Below the pieces are notes generated by a model. It had not been told where the DNA came from. It did no database searches and saw only the letters and a list, made by a program, of their open reading frames with translations. From an alpha proteobacterium L41A (GTDB lineage Bacteria > Pseudomonadota > Alphaproteobacteria > Caulobacterales > Caulobacteraceae): a stretch of 40,648 nt of DNA. Below, in pieces: positions 24,292 to 33,078 of this stretch. The DNA lies in assembly GCA_000335735.1 (NCBI GenBank), contig AMYY01000026.1, forward strand, positions 1-40,648, written 5' to 3'. Made by a program: the position numbers and the translations under genes. Numbering within the stretch: the first letter of the stretch is position 1; every line of letters starts with the position of its first letter.

Positions 24292-26337
24292 TTGTCGAAC
24301 CTACGGAATTGGCGGACTTTTCACACCACCCTTCAAGAGCGGGCGTGGGCGCCGGCGGGTGCGCGCCTGCTGACGTGGCGCGACTGGGTGCGCGACAACG
24401 ATCCCGTCTATGCCGCGGCTCGACGGCCCGGGCTGGCGGAAAAATGGGCGGCGAGCGTGGTGCTGGTCGTCGTGGCAGCCGCCGTTCTTTTCCTGGCCCT
24501 GTTCGACTGGAACATGCTGCGCGGGCCCATCGGCCGCTGGGCCTCGGTCAAATACGATCGCCAAATCGCCCTGACCGGGGATCTGGACGTCAATCTGTTC
24601 AGCTGGACCCCGTCCGCCGTGGTGCGCGGGCTGAAGATCGGCGGGCCAGACTGGGCGTCGGATCGGGACACGGCCGCCGTCGATGAAATTCGCGCTTCGG
24701 TGCGACTGAGAAAACTGCTCGCCGGTCAGGTGGAGATGCCCCTGCTCAGCTTCACCCGACCCCGCGTCGTCCTGATCTCGACCAAGGACGGTCGCAAGAG
24801 CTGGGTGCTGAATCCCGACAAGCCGGATACGGGCGAGGGGCTGAAGCTGCCGGTGATCCAGCAACTGGTCATCAAGGACGGCCAGCTGTCATTCGATGAA
24901 CAGCGGCGCGGTTTGACCTTGGAGGCGGCGGTCAATGCGCGCGAGGCGGCAGGGGGCGCAGCGGGTTTCCTGCTGGAAGGGCGCGGCGCCGTGAACGGAT
25001 CGCCACTGACGCTGAAGGTCGAGGGCGGCCCCTTCGTCAACATTCGTCGCAACCGACCTTATCGCTTCGAGGCCGCCGTCAATGGGGCAGGATCATCCCT
25101 GATCGCCAAGGGTGCCATCACGCGGCCGTTCGATCTGGGGCGGTTCGATGCGACCCTTACCATGCAGGGGCGTGATCTGTCGGATCTGTATCTGCTGACG
25201 GGCGTGACCCTGCCCAATACGCCGCCTTATCGGTTGTCTGGGGCGCTGAACCGCAATGAGCGGGTCTGGACCTTCAAGGATTTCGATGGGCGCGTCGGCG
25301 CCTCCGATCTGTCGGGCCAGGTGAGGGTCGATGCCGCCCAGCGTTTGCGCGTCGACGCCGACTTGACCTCGCGCCGTCTGGACATCGACGACCTAGCCGC
25401 CGTCCTGGGCGCGCGGACCCGGACCAATGCGGCGGGCACCGATACCGAGGCGCCGGTCGTGGTGGGCGGCAAGCTGCTGCCGGACGCCAAGCTTCAGACC
25501 GAGCGGCTGCAGACCATGGACGGGACCCTGTCCTATCGGGCCGGGTCGGTGAAGGCGAACGCCTTCGACGTGCGGCAGGTGAACCTTGGTGCGGATCTGA
25601 AGGGCGGCATTCTGAAGCTGGATCCGATCAGCTTCGACTTCAACCGGGGCGCGCTGAACGGGACGGCGCGGATCAATGCGACGAAGGCGACGCCCTACAG
25701 CAGCGTGGATATGCGGCTGGCGGGCTATCCGCTGGAATCTATCATTCCAGCGCGCAATGGTTCTGTTCCGCTTAGCGGTCGGGCGCTCGGCCGGGCCAAG
25801 CTGGAGGGGCCGGGGGCCTCGATCCACGATTTCGCCGCCGCATCCAAGGGATCGCTCAGTCTGGTGGTGCCGAACGGCAAGATGCGGGCGGCCTTCGCCG
25901 AACTGCTTGGCATCAACGCCAGCGCGGGCCTGTTGAAGCTGCTGAGCGGCGACCAGTCGACCAGTCAAATCCGCTGCGCCGTCGCCGACTTCAACGTCAG
26001 CGGCGGCACGGCGACCGCCCGCACCTTCGTCATCGACACCGATGTGGTGCTGGCCCAGGGCAAGGGCAGCATCAACCTGGGCGCCGAGACGCTGAACCTG
26101 AGGATCGACGGCGAATCCAAGAAGCCGCGTCTGCTGCGTCTGTGGGCGCCGATCACCGTCTCCGGCCCGCTGACCGCGCCCAAGGTCGGGGTCGATGTCG
26201 GTTCGGTCGTGTCGCAAGGCGGTCTGGCGGGCCTGTTGGGCGCGGTGGTGGCGCCGGTCACGGCCCTGTTCGCCTTCGTTGATCCGGGCCTGGCCGACGA
26301 CGCCGACTGCGGCCGGCTAATCGCCAACGCCCGCTGA
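24292..26337 (+). CDS. AsmA-family inner-membrane-anchored protein
   Basis: This long protein (about 681 residues) has one N-terminal transmembrane helix (about residues 53-72, ASVVLVVVAAAVLFLALF) and a large periplasmic beta-rich region. The region just after the helix (GRWASVKYDRQIALTGDLDV) and the C-terminal part (SKGSLSLVVPNGKMRAAFAE, then INLGAETLNLRIDG and PITVSGPLTAPKVGVD) are typical of AsmA-like proteins. These are linked to outer membrane lipid transport and assembly. The start is uncertain. I chose the TTG at 24292, which has GGAG 8 bases upstream; a GTG at 24271 and a TTG at 24232 are in frame. It is followed by the alpha/beta hydrolase gene 61 bp away. Confidence 0.88.
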   Translation: MSNLRNWRTFHTTLQERAWAPAGARLLTWRDWVRDNDPVYAAARRPGLAEKWAASVVLVVVAAAVLFLALFDWNMLRGPIGRWASVKYDRQIALTGDLDVNLFSWTPSAVVRGLKIGGPDWASDRDTAAVDEIRASVRLRKLLAGQVEMPLLSFTRPRVVLISTKDGRKSWVLNPDKPDTGEGLKLPVIQQLVIKDGQLSFDEQRRGLTLEAAVNAREAAGGAAGFLLEGRGAVNGSPLTLKVEGGPFVNIRRNRPYRFEAAVNGAGSSLIAKGAITRPFDLGRFDATLTMQGRDLSDLYLLTGVTLPNTPPYRLSGALNRNERVWTFKDFDGRVGASDLSGQVRVDAAQRLRVDADLTSRRLDIDDLAAVLGARTRTNAAGTDTEAPVVVGGKLLPDAKLQTERLQTMDGTLSYRAGSVKANAFDVRQVNLGADLKGGILKLDPISFDFNRGALNGTARINATKATPYSSVDMRLAGYPLESIIPARNGSVPLSGRALGRAKLEGPGASIHDFAAASKGSLSLVVPNGKMRAAFAELLGINASAGLLKLLSGDQSTSQIRCAVADFNVSGGTATARTFVIDTDVVLAQGKGSINLGAETLNLRIDGESKKPRLLRLWAPITVSGPLTAPKVGVDVGSVVSQGGLAGLLGAVVAPVTALFAFVDPGLADDADCGRLIANAR

Positions 26338-26398
26338 TCGTTGATGACGACGACCGAACCGGCGACCCGAGCGTATTGTGGGTGATGGAGCCTTTTGC

Positions 26399-27250
26399 AT
26401 GACCCGCCGTGGACTGTTCGCGCCCGCCCTTGGGCTTCTCGCCGCCGCCTGCTCGCCGCTGAGCCTGCTGAATACCTTGGGGCCAAGGGACGGCGGGGTG
26501 CGACGCGTCGCGCGCGACATTCCCTATGGCGACGATCCGCGCCAGCAGATGGATCTCTATGCGCCAACCGCGCCCGGCCCCTATCAGGCCCTGGTCTTTT
26601 TCTATGGCGGCGGCTGGGATTCGGGTTCGCGCAGCCAGTATGGCTGGGCGGCGCAAGCCTTGGCGGCGCGCGGGTTCGTGGTCGCCCTGCCGGACTACCG
26701 GATCGTGCCCCAGGTCGTCTTCCCGGCCTTCATCGAAGACGCGGCCGCCGCCACGGCCAAGGCGGCCCAGGTGGTCGGTCAATATGGCGGCGATCCTGCG
26801 CGGCTTGGGGTGCTGGGCCATTCGGCGGGCGCGCATCTGGCGATGATGATCGCCCTGGACCGACGCTATATGGCCGCCGTCGGCCGTCCCGATCTGATCA
26901 AGGCGGCGGCGGGACTGGCGGGCCCTTATGACTTTTTGCCCTTCGACGTGGCGGCGTCGCAGAACGCCTTCGGCCGTGCGCCGGACCCGACCCTGACCCA
27001 GCCCGTGACCTTCGTCCGCGCCGACGCCCCGCCGATCTGGCTGGGCCACGGCACGGCCGACACGGTGGTCCACGACGAGGACACGGTCATTCTGGATCAG
27101 CGGATGCGCGCGGTTGGCGGACGCTCGGAGGCCAAGCTTTATCCCGGCCTGGACCACGCCGACCTGATCGCGACCTTCTCGCCCCTGTTCCGCAAGAAGG
27201 CGACGGTGCTGACCGATGTGACGGAGTTCTTCCACCGGCAGCTGGGCTGA
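26399..27250 (+). CDS. Alpha/beta hydrolase (esterase-like), probably exported lipoprotein
   Basis: This 283-residue hydrolase is of the carboxylesterase/BD-FAE type. It has YGGGW in place of the usual HGGGW oxyanion motif, the nucleophile serine in GHSAGAH, an acidic residue in HGTADTVV and the catalytic histidine in GLDHADL. The N-terminus MTRRGLFAPALGLLAAACSP reads as a lipoprotein signal with Cys18, so it may be membrane-anchored in the periplasm. The ATG at 26399 has GGAG 8 bases upstream; the frame begins a little earlier but without a ribosome site. The natural substrate is unknown. Confidence 0.87.
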   Translation: MTRRGLFAPALGLLAAACSPLSLLNTLGPRDGGVRRVARDIPYGDDPRQQMDLYAPTAPGPYQALVFFYGGGWDSGSRSQYGWAAQALAARGFVVALPDYRIVPQVVFPAFIEDAAAATAKAAQVVGQYGGDPARLGVLGHSAGAHLAMMIALDRRYMAAVGRPDLIKAAAGLAGPYDFLPFDVAASQNAFGRAPDPTLTQPVTFVRADAPPIWLGHGTADTVVHDEDTVILDQRMRAVGGRSEAKLYPGLDHADLIATFSPLFRKKATVLTDVTEFFHRQLG

Positions 27251-27262
27251 ACCGACGAAGAG

Positions 27263-27347
27263 TGGTGCGGGCGGCCGGGGTCGAACCGGCACTCCTTTCG
27301 GAACTGGATTTTGAGTCCAGCGCGTCTACCAATTCCACCACGCCCGC
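27263..27347 (-). tRNA. tRNA-Leu (anticodon CAA)
   Basis: The minus strand folds as a class II tRNA with a 7-bp acceptor (GCGGGCG with CGCCCGC), D arm GGTGGAATTGGTAGACGC, anticodon stem CTGGA/TCCAG with loop CTCAAAA (anticodon CAA, decoding UUG), a long variable arm and T arm GCCGGTTCGACCCCGGC. The encoded ACCA occupies 27263-27266. It lies downstream of the membrane protein gene on the same strand, 54 bp beyond its stop. Confidence 0.97.
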
Positions 27348-27401
27348 AGCGGAAGGACCGCCTCATGCCACAGAGGCGAAGGCCGCGTCCAGCCCGAAGC
27401 G

Positions 27402-27938
27402 TCAGGCCGCGACCTCCACATGGCTATCCGTGCCGCCGGACTGGATGCGGCGGGCGCGGATGTACATTTCGACGCGCTGCATCACGATCAGGCCCATGGC
27501 GACGACCAGGAAGGCATCGGTGACGGCCAGGGCGTTCAGATGCCAGGCGGCGGCGTGGCTTTCGATCAGGTCGCGCAGCAGCGACCGGCCGGCGAACAGC
27601 ACGACCAGCAGGATCAGCCCCAGCGGCGAGGCCTGGGCCATCAGGGAGCCGTCCGGCTCCTTTTCGATGGTGACGGTCTTGCCGCGATACCAACCGGCGA
27701 CGCCGCCCAGGAGGCCACCGATGGCCAGCACCGCCCAGGCGTCTGGGCCGAAGGGCGAATGGGGCAGGTCGGCGTTCTGGGCCGTTCCCCACAGGCCCAG
27801 GCCGATCAGCGGCAGGACGATGGCCGGCATGACCCATAGCAGGTGCGGCTTCAGCACCCGCTTCCGACGATTCTTCAACAGCACCACCACCAGCATGATC
27901 GGAATCATGAGCAGCGGGATCAGTTTTTCAGGCGGCAC
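27402..27938 (-). CDS. Hypothetical multi-span membrane protein (CcdC/DUF1453-like)
   Basis: This protein of about 178 residues has four to five hydrophobic segments: PLLMIPIMLVVVLL near the N-terminus, WVMPAIVLPLIGLGLWG, WAVLAIGGLLGGVAGW, LGLILLVVLF and ALAVTDAFLVVAMGLIVMQ. The cytoplasmic loop YRGKTVTIEKEPDGSLMAQ is like that of CcdC/DUF1453 proteins. The GTG at 27938 has GGGAGAG upstream; a TTG at 27953 is an alternative start. Function is unknown. It sits between the FAH-family gene (with a terminator-like hairpin between them) and tRNA-Leu. Confidence 0.75.
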   Translation of the reverse strand: MPPEKLIPLLMIPIMLVVVLLKNRRKRVLKPHLLWVMPAIVLPLIGLGLWGTAQNADLPHSPFGPDAWAVLAIGGLLGGVAGWYRGKTVTIEKEPDGSLMAQASPLGLILLVVLFAGRSLLRDLIESHAAAWHLNALAVTDAFLVVAMGLIVMQRVEMYIRARRIQSGGTDSHVEVAA

Positions 27939-27962
27939 GTCGTCTCTCCCCAAAGACAGGAT

Positions 27963-27982
27963 GCGGCCTCCCCCGAGGCCGC
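27963..27982 (-). terminator. Hairpin after the FAH-family gene
   Basis: A perfect 8-bp stem GCGGCCTC/GAGGCCGC has a 4-base loop. On the minus strand it lies 19 bases after the stop of the FAH-family gene. It is followed there by ATCCTGTCTTT, only moderately T-rich, so termination may be partial. Confidence 0.55.
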
Positions 27983-28001
27983 TGTCAGCACCCTATCGGC
28001 G

Positions 28002-29021
28002 TCAGTCCGCGCTGGATAGCGGCGCGACGGTCTGTTCGATGGCGCCGAAGATCGAATGATGACGCGCGTCCAGCATTTCGATCCGCACCGTGTCGCCGTG
28101 TTTCAGGAAGGGCGTCTCGGCCGCGCCGCGCAGGATCGTTTCGACCGTGCGGACCTCGGCGATGCAGGAGTAGCCCAGGCCGCCTTCCTTGACCGGCTTG
28201 CCGGGGCCGCCGTCGGCGTCCTTGTTCGACACCGTGCCCGAACCGATGATGGTGCCGGCGCCCAGCGAGCGGGTCTTGGCCAGGTGGGCGATCAGGGTTC
28301 CGAAGTCGAAGGTCATGTCGACGCCGGCGTCGGCCTTGCCGAAGTCCTCGCCATTCAGCTGCACCGAGAGGGCGCCGTGCAGCTTGCCGTCCTTCCATCG
28401 GTCGCCCAGCGCTTCGGGCGTGACCAGGACCGGCGACAGGGCGCTAGCGGGCTTGGACTGGACGAAGCCGAAGCCCTTGGCCAGTTCAGCGGGGATCAGA
28501 TTGCGCAGGCTCACGTCGTTGACCAGGCCGACCAGGCGAATGGCGTCGAGCGCCTGTTCGCGCGTCGCGCCCTGCGGCACGTCGCCGACGACCACGACGA
28601 TCTCGGCCTCCAGGTCGCAGCCCCAGGCCTCGTCGGCCAGCGGGATCGGATCGCGCGGCGACAGGAAGCTGTCGGAGCCGCCCTGGTACATCAGCGGGTC
28701 GGTCCAGAAGCTCTCGGGCATTTCGGCGCCGCGCGCCTTCCGCACCAGTTCGACGTGGTTCACATAGGCCGAGCCGTCCGCCCACTGATAGGCGCGGGGC
28801 AGGGGGGAGGCGGCGTCGCGTTCGTGGAAACGGCCGCGCGGCACGGCCTCATGCTCCAGGCTTTCGGCCAGGGCCTCGAGGCGAGGACCGCAACGCTCCC
28901 AGTCATCGAGCGCCGCCTGCAGCGTCGGGGCAATCAGGAAGGCGTCTGTGAACCAGTTCAGGTCCTGAGAGACGACAACGAGGCGGCCGTCGCGGCCGTG
29001 CTTGAGCGAGGCGAGTTTCAT
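28002..29021 (-). CDS. Fumarylacetoacetate hydrolase-family protein
   Basis: This 339-residue protein has the FAH C-terminal fold. The metal-binding acidic residues are visible as WGCDLEAEIVVVVGD (Glu138, Glu140) and VNDVS (Asp169), with GKADAGVDMTFDFG and GTVSNKD further on. FAH-family enzymes cleave carbon-carbon bonds in beta-diketone acids. The length of the N-terminal part fits the proteobacterial enzymes that cut fumarylacetoacetate at the end of tyrosine breakdown, and hppD of the same pathway lies 4 kb away, so that is the likely role. Other FAH-type substrates are possible. The ATG at 29021 was chosen over an upstream TTG. Confidence 0.85.
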   Translation of the reverse strand: MKLASLKHGRDGRLVVVSQDLNWFTDAFLIAPTLQAALDDWERCGPRLEALAESLEHEAVPRGRFHERDAASPLPRAYQWADGSAYVNHVELVRKARGAEMPESFWTDPLMYQGGSDSFLSPRDPIPLADEAWGCDLEAEIVVVVGDVPQGATREQALDAIRLVGLVNDVSLRNLIPAELAKGFGFVQSKPASALSPVLVTPEALGDRWKDGKLHGALSVQLNGEDFGKADAGVDMTFDFGTLIAHLAKTRSLGAGTIIGSGTVSNKDADGGPGKPVKEGGLGYSCIAEVRTVETILRGAAETPFLKHGDTVRIEMLDARHHSIFGAIEQTVAPLSSAD

Positions 29022-29064
29022 GACCAAGGCCTAGACCGGATTTGCGATGTTGGGAACGGCGGAA

Positions 29065-29331
29065 TCAGTCGGCGGCCGTCAGCAGGGCTCGGGCCTCGGC
29101 GCCGGTGCGCGCGGCGCGGTCGCGGACCTCGACCTCGACGATGACGCCGCCCTCGGGCTCGACGGCCCACAGGTAGCGACGCTCGACCTCGACCGTACGG
29201 CCGGACGGCGCGAAACCCTCATAGCTGTCGCCCCACGGCGTGATCTTCCTGACCTCGACGAAGGGCATGGCGCAGGCGGCGTCCAGCTCCTCGTTGGCCA
29301 TCACGGTCAGTTCGTCATCGGATGCAGGCAT
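29065..29331 (-). CDS. Small conserved hypothetical protein
   Basis: This 88-residue protein is acidic, soluble and has no signal peptide. It contains the segment ITPWGDSYEGFAPSGRTVEV and a beta-strand-rich half with VIVEVEVRD. I do not recognise the family. It lies between the asparaginase and FAH-family genes, all on the minus strand, with 43 bp to the next gene. The ribosome site is weak. The flanking gap 29332-29388 is AT-rich and holds GTCTAATT twice in direct repeat. Confidence 0.7.
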   Translation of the reverse strand: MPASDDELTVMANEELDAACAMPFVEVRKITPWGDSYEGFAPSGRTVEVERRYLWAVEPEGGVIVEVEVRDRAARTGAEARALLTAAD

Positions 29332-29388
29332 GGGTCTCGGTCTTAGAAAAAAGAGAGTCTAATTCGTCTAATTGGTCTGAACGGGTGC

Positions 29389-30444
29389 TCAGGGTTCGTC
29401 GGCGTAGATGGCGACGCGGACGGGGCCGGTCGAGGAGACCGCGCCGCGATACATGCCCGAGGTGGACATGGCGAAGGCGGGGCGGCCATCCAGGCCCATG
29501 ACGATGACGCCGCCCTTGCCGCCCAGACCATCGGCGTCGTCGATCTCCGCCTGACCGGCGGCCTGCGTCGCCGCGCCTCCCGCAATGCGCGCGCAGATGT
29601 CGCGGGCGACGGTGGCGCGGATGAAATATTCGCCGTCGCCGGTGGCGGACACCGCGCAGCCGTCGGCGTTGGACGCGTAGGTGCCGGCGCCGATGATCGG
29701 CACGTCCCCGACCCGTCCCCAGCGTTTGGCGGTCATGCCGCCGGTCGAGGTGGCGGCGGCGAGGCGACCCTGGCTGTCCAGCGCCACGGCGCCGACCGTG
29801 CCGAACTTCTTCTCGTTCAGGGGCGGGGCGACTTCGGCCTGAGCGCCCGGTAGAGACGCGCCGACGGGACGCTCGGGGATCGGCTGTCCGGCCTCGGTCA
29901 GGGCCTTGACCAGCCCCTGCCAGCGGCGCTCGGTGAAGAAGAAGTCCGGGTCGACCTGCTCCAGCCCGACCGAGGCGGCGAAGGCGTCGGCGCCGGGGCC
30001 GATCAGCATGACGTGGGGCGACCGCTCCATCACCGCGCGGGCGGCGGCGACGGGGTGACGCGTGGTGGTCAGGCCGGCGACGGACCCGGCGGTCAGGTCC
30101 GAGCCGTTCATGACGGCGGCGTCCAGCTCGTTACGGCCCGCTGCGGTGAAGACCGCCCCGCGCCCGGCGTTGAACAGGGGATCGTCCTCCATGACCTGAA
30201 CGGCGGCCTGGACCGCATCCAGCGCCGAGCCGCCGCTTTTCAGCACGGCCGAACCGGCGTCCAGCGCGCCTTGCAGCGCCGCGCGATAGGCCGCGTCCTG
30301 CTCGGGCGTCAGGCTGGCCCGCTCGATCACGCCCGCCCCGCCATGGATGGCCAGCGACCATTGCGGCGCGGCGTCCTGGGCGTGCGCCGAGGAGAAACAC
30401 AGTGCAAAGAGTGCAATCAGTGCCGAACAGGCGATGCGCATCAT
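29389..30444 (-). CDS. iaaA: Secreted isoaspartyl peptidase / plant-type L-asparaginase
   Basis: This is an Ntn-hydrolase precursor (351 residues) that cuts itself to expose a catalytic threonine and then hydrolyses isoaspartyl dipeptides and L-asparagine. The cleavage site is KKFGTVGAVALD with Thr216. The N-terminal chain has AIHGGAG and DPLFNAGRGAVF; the C-terminal chain has STGGMTAKRWGRVGDVPIIGAGTYA written in several conserved blocks. A signal peptide (about residues 1-22, cleavage after AHA) places it in the periplasm. It is divergent from the FAD-binding protein gene across 253 bp. Confidence 0.93.
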   Translation of the reverse strand: MMRIACSALIALFALCFSSAHAQDAAPQWSLAIHGGAGVIERASLTPEQDAAYRAALQGALDAGSAVLKSGGSALDAVQAAVQVMEDDPLFNAGRGAVFTAAGRNELDAAVMNGSDLTAGSVAGLTTTRHPVAAARAVMERSPHVMLIGPGADAFAASVGLEQVDPDFFFTERRWQGLVKALTEAGQPIPERPVGASLPGAQAEVAPPLNEKKFGTVGAVALDSQGRLAAATSTGGMTAKRWGRVGDVPIIGAGTYASNADGCAVSATGDGEYFIRATVARDICARIAGGAATQAAGQAEIDDADGLGGKGGVIVMGLDGRPAFAMSTSGMYRGAVSSTGPVRVAIYADEP

Positions 30445-30533
30445 GAAATTCCTCCCGGCGCCGGATCAGGACGCACCCCGTCGGCAGGACGTCGGCGCCC
30501 GCCACTGTAACCCATGACGGGGTCGTGTCAGGC

Positions 30534-30543
30534 TGATCGATCA
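30534..30543. promoter_or_regulatory. Palindrome in divergent promoter region
   Basis: TGATCGATCA is a perfect 10-bp palindrome within the 253-bp gap between the divergent asparaginase and FAD-binding protein genes. It could be a regulator half-site pair. The rest of that gap is relatively AT-rich near 30640-30680 (a run of six A, then of five T), which fits a promoter, but I can identify no sigma-factor box with confidence. Confidence 0.3.
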
Positions 30544-30697
30544 AAGAAAACGAAGCTCATAACCAAGTCGGGCGAATCTCGGCGGTCCTGTGTGCGAAAT
30601 CGCGCAGATCGAACGTGTTCAGTAGCGTGCAGGTGGCTGTTTCGATTGAAAAAACATTCAGCATGGCGCCTTTTTGCGCGTCGCGCATTGTGGGCGC

Positions 30698-32362
30698 ATG
30701 ACTGCATCGATCGCCTTTGTCGGAGCGGGGCCAACCACTCTCTACGCGCTTCACGCCCTGCTGTCCCAAGGCGACCTGCCGGCGCGCATCACCGTGATCG
30801 AGGCGCGCGGCGCTGCGGGATCGGGCAGCCCCTACAGCGCCGAGTGGAACGACCGGGCGATGCTGTCGAACATCGCCAGCGTGGAAATCCCGCCGGTCAC
30901 GCAAACCCTGGCGGAATGGCTGGCGGCACGGACCTCGGCGGAGTTGCACGCGCTGGACGTCGACCCTGCCGCGCTGGATGAGCGCAGTTTCGTGCCGCGT
31001 CTCGCTTTGGGGCGCTATTTCGAGGACCAGTTCAGAGCCCTTGTGGAACGGGCGAGGGCCGCTGGCGTCTCAATCCAGGTGATGACCGACTGTCGCGTCG
31101 TCGACGCCGCGAACACGCCGGACGGCATCGAACTGACCTCTGTCTCGCCGCCCTCGCTGCGCGCAAGCAAGGCGATCTTCGATCATGTGGTCTTGGCTAC
31201 GGGCCACCAATGGCCGTCACGACAGCAGAGCCGTCCCGGCTATTACCTCAGTCCATGGCCGGCCTCTGCGCTGTGCAAGATTCCCGCGACGGACATCGGA
31301 ATCCGCGGCTCGTCCTTGACGGCGATCGATGCGGCGGTCGCCCTGGCGGGGTCGCACGGCGCCTTCGTCCGTCGAGGCGACCGACTGGTGTACGAACCCG
31401 CCTTGGACACCGAGGCGTTTCGCCTGACCATGATGTCGCGCAAGGGCATCCTGCCGGAAGCGGACTTCTATTTTCCGCTGCCCCACGCGCCGTTGGACAT
31501 CTGCACACCGGAAGCGGTCGCAGCCTTGATCGGGCAGGAGACGGGCGGTCTTCTGGATGAGGTGTTCGACCTCTTCCGGCGCGAGCTGATCCAAGCCGAT
31601 TCGGCCTACGCGGCCGAAACGGCGTTGGGCGAGGCCACGCTGGAGACATTCGCCCAGGCCTATTTCGCCCGACGTGCGGCGAGCGATCCGTTCGTCTGGG
31701 CTGCGGCGAACCTGGAAGAAGCGCGGGCCAATCACGCCGCCACGGTCACGGTGGCGTGGCGCGACGCCATCCTTCGCATGCATGAAGTCGTCGCTGCGAT
31801 CGTGCCGCATCTGGACGCCGCGCAGTTCGAGCGCTTCAGCCGGGTGTTCAAGCCGATCTTCGTCGATGTCTACGCCGGGGTGCCGCATGAATCGATCGAG
31901 CGGATGCTGGCCTTGCACGAGGCCGGCAAGCTGGAGGTTCTGACGCTCGGCGAGGACCACGCGGTCGATACGCAAAGTCCGGAAGTTGGGGCCGACGTGA
32001 CGATCGCCGGACGGACAAGACATTTCCCGGTCTTCATCGAGGCGACGGGCCAGCAGGCCCTGGCTGCGATCCAGTTTCCGTTCCTGTCGCTGCTGGAGCA
32101 GGGCATCGTTCGCGACGAGGTCGCCAATGACGCGCCCGACGTGGTGCGCGGCATTGCTGTCGATGAGCTGTTTCGACCCGTTGATGCGCCCCTGCCGCCG
32201 GACCGGCTGTTTTGCCTGACGCTGCCGTTCCTGATGGGCCGCCACCCCTTCGCGCAAGGCATCACCAGTTCCTTCGAAATGGGAGGGATCGTCGGGCGCA
32301 GGCTGGCGTTGGTGGTCAAAGGCGAGGAGAACCCGACCCATCCCGCCGCCTCGGCGGCCTGA
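30698..32362 (+). CDS. FAD/NAD(P)-binding protein, function unassigned
   Basis: This 554-residue flavoprotein-like protein opens with a Rossmann nucleotide-binding motif (AFVGAGPTTLYALHAL, residues 6-21, with an acid at the end of the second strand in VIEARG). A second motif VVLATGHQWPS is the usual FAD-protein ATG segment, and FPVFIEATGQQ is a later one. The layout resembles the large 'FAD-NAD(P)-binding' group (NAD_binding_9 type), whose members include uncharacterised oxidoreductases. No signal peptide is present, so it is cytoplasmic. The ATG at 30698 has a weak ribosome site. The DUF1543 gene follows after 11 bp, suggesting joint function. Confidence 0.8.
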   Translation: MTASIAFVGAGPTTLYALHALLSQGDLPARITVIEARGAAGSGSPYSAEWNDRAMLSNIASVEIPPVTQTLAEWLAARTSAELHALDVDPAALDERSFVPRLALGRYFEDQFRALVERARAAGVSIQVMTDCRVVDAANTPDGIELTSVSPPSLRASKAIFDHVVLATGHQWPSRQQSRPGYYLSPWPASALCKIPATDIGIRGSSLTAIDAAVALAGSHGAFVRRGDRLVYEPALDTEAFRLTMMSRKGILPEADFYFPLPHAPLDICTPEAVAALIGQETGGLLDEVFDLFRRELIQADSAYAAETALGEATLETFAQAYFARRAASDPFVWAAANLEEARANHAATVTVAWRDAILRMHEVVAAIVPHLDAAQFERFSRVFKPIFVDVYAGVPHESIERMLALHEAGKLEVLTLGEDHAVDTQSPEVGADVTIAGRTRHFPVFIEATGQQALAAIQFPFLSLLEQGIVRDEVANDAPDVVRGIAVDELFRPVDAPLPPDRLFCLTLPFLMGRHPFAQGITSSFEMGGIVGRRLALVVKGEENPTHPAASAA

Positions 32363-32373
32363 AGCGAGACCTG

Positions 32374-32877
32374 ATGAAGCTGTTTGCGATCTACATCGGC
32401 GGCGAGCACCCCGGCGCCAATATCGAAGTGCATGATATGCGCTTCATCGCCGCCCCCTCGATCGAGGGCACCTACGACACTCTGCGTGAACAGTGGTGGG
32501 GCAAGACGGGCAGTCTGCACATCGATTGCTGGTCGGAGATTTCACACGCGGACGGCTATGACGTCAGCCTGCGTCCCGAGCCCTACACCGGCCAGGAGAA
32601 GCTCTATTACGTGAACCTGGGCGGCTATGACGGGGTGGCCTTCGTCGAACAGCACCGCAACGTCTTCGTCGTCGCCGAAACCCTTCAGGCCGCCAAGGCG
32701 CGCGCCATCAAGCTGGCCTCAGGCTGGAGCGACGCCCACCGCGACGAGATGTATGAGGCCGAACAGGCCTTCGCGCTCCAAGACGCCGCCCAGGCCCAGC
32801 GGATGCATATCCATCTGACGCCCCGCCCGATGTCCGGCGACCCGAGCTTCACCTGCCGCTACATGCCCCTTCGCTAA
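32374..32877 (+). CDS. DUF1543 domain-containing protein
   Basis: This 167-residue soluble protein starts MKLFAIYIGGEHPGANIEVH, the characteristic opening of DUF1543 proteins. A HDMRFI segment, the tryptophan-rich WWGKTGSLHIDCW and LYYVNLGGYD follow; the last two recur in the family. DUF1543 proteins have no established biochemical activity that I know of. It follows the FAD-binding protein gene by 11 bp in the same direction, so they form a two-gene unit. The ATG at 32374 gives the family-typical start. Confidence 0.85.
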   Translation: MKLFAIYIGGEHPGANIEVHDMRFIAAPSIEGTYDTLREQWWGKTGSLHIDCWSEISHADGYDVSLRPEPYTGQEKLYYVNLGGYDGVAFVEQHRNVFVVAETLQAAKARAIKLASGWSDAHRDEMYEAEQAFALQDAAQAQRMHIHLTPRPMSGDPSFTCRYMPLR

Positions 32878-32892
32878 TGCAAAGGGGCGCCC

Positions 32893-33078
32893 TCACCCCC
32901 GGTGGTGCAGGCGCTTCCACACCTGATAGCCGACGATGGGGGCGAAGCCACAGAGGAGGGCGGCGACCAGGACCATCCAGAAGCCGCCGCCCAGCCAGTA
33001 TTCGCCGGCCAAGGCCCCGGCGCCGGCCGCCAGGACCGGGCCGAGCCAGGGCAGCCAGGTCGGCGGCCGCATCTTCAT
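32893..33078 (-). CDS. Small membrane protein downstream of hppD
   Basis: This 61-residue protein has two predicted transmembrane segments (about 9-27 and 32-50) and a basic C-terminus (VWKRLHHRG). Its ATG begins immediately after the hppD stop codon, so it is probably co-translated with hppD. No family is recognised. Because it is short and has no visible motif, it could be a chance frame, but the abutting start and clean two-helix profile favour a real gene. Confidence 0.6.
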   Translation of the reverse strand: MKMRPPTWLPWLGPVLAAGAGALAGEYWLGGGFWMVLVAALLCGFAPIVGYQVWKRLHHRG

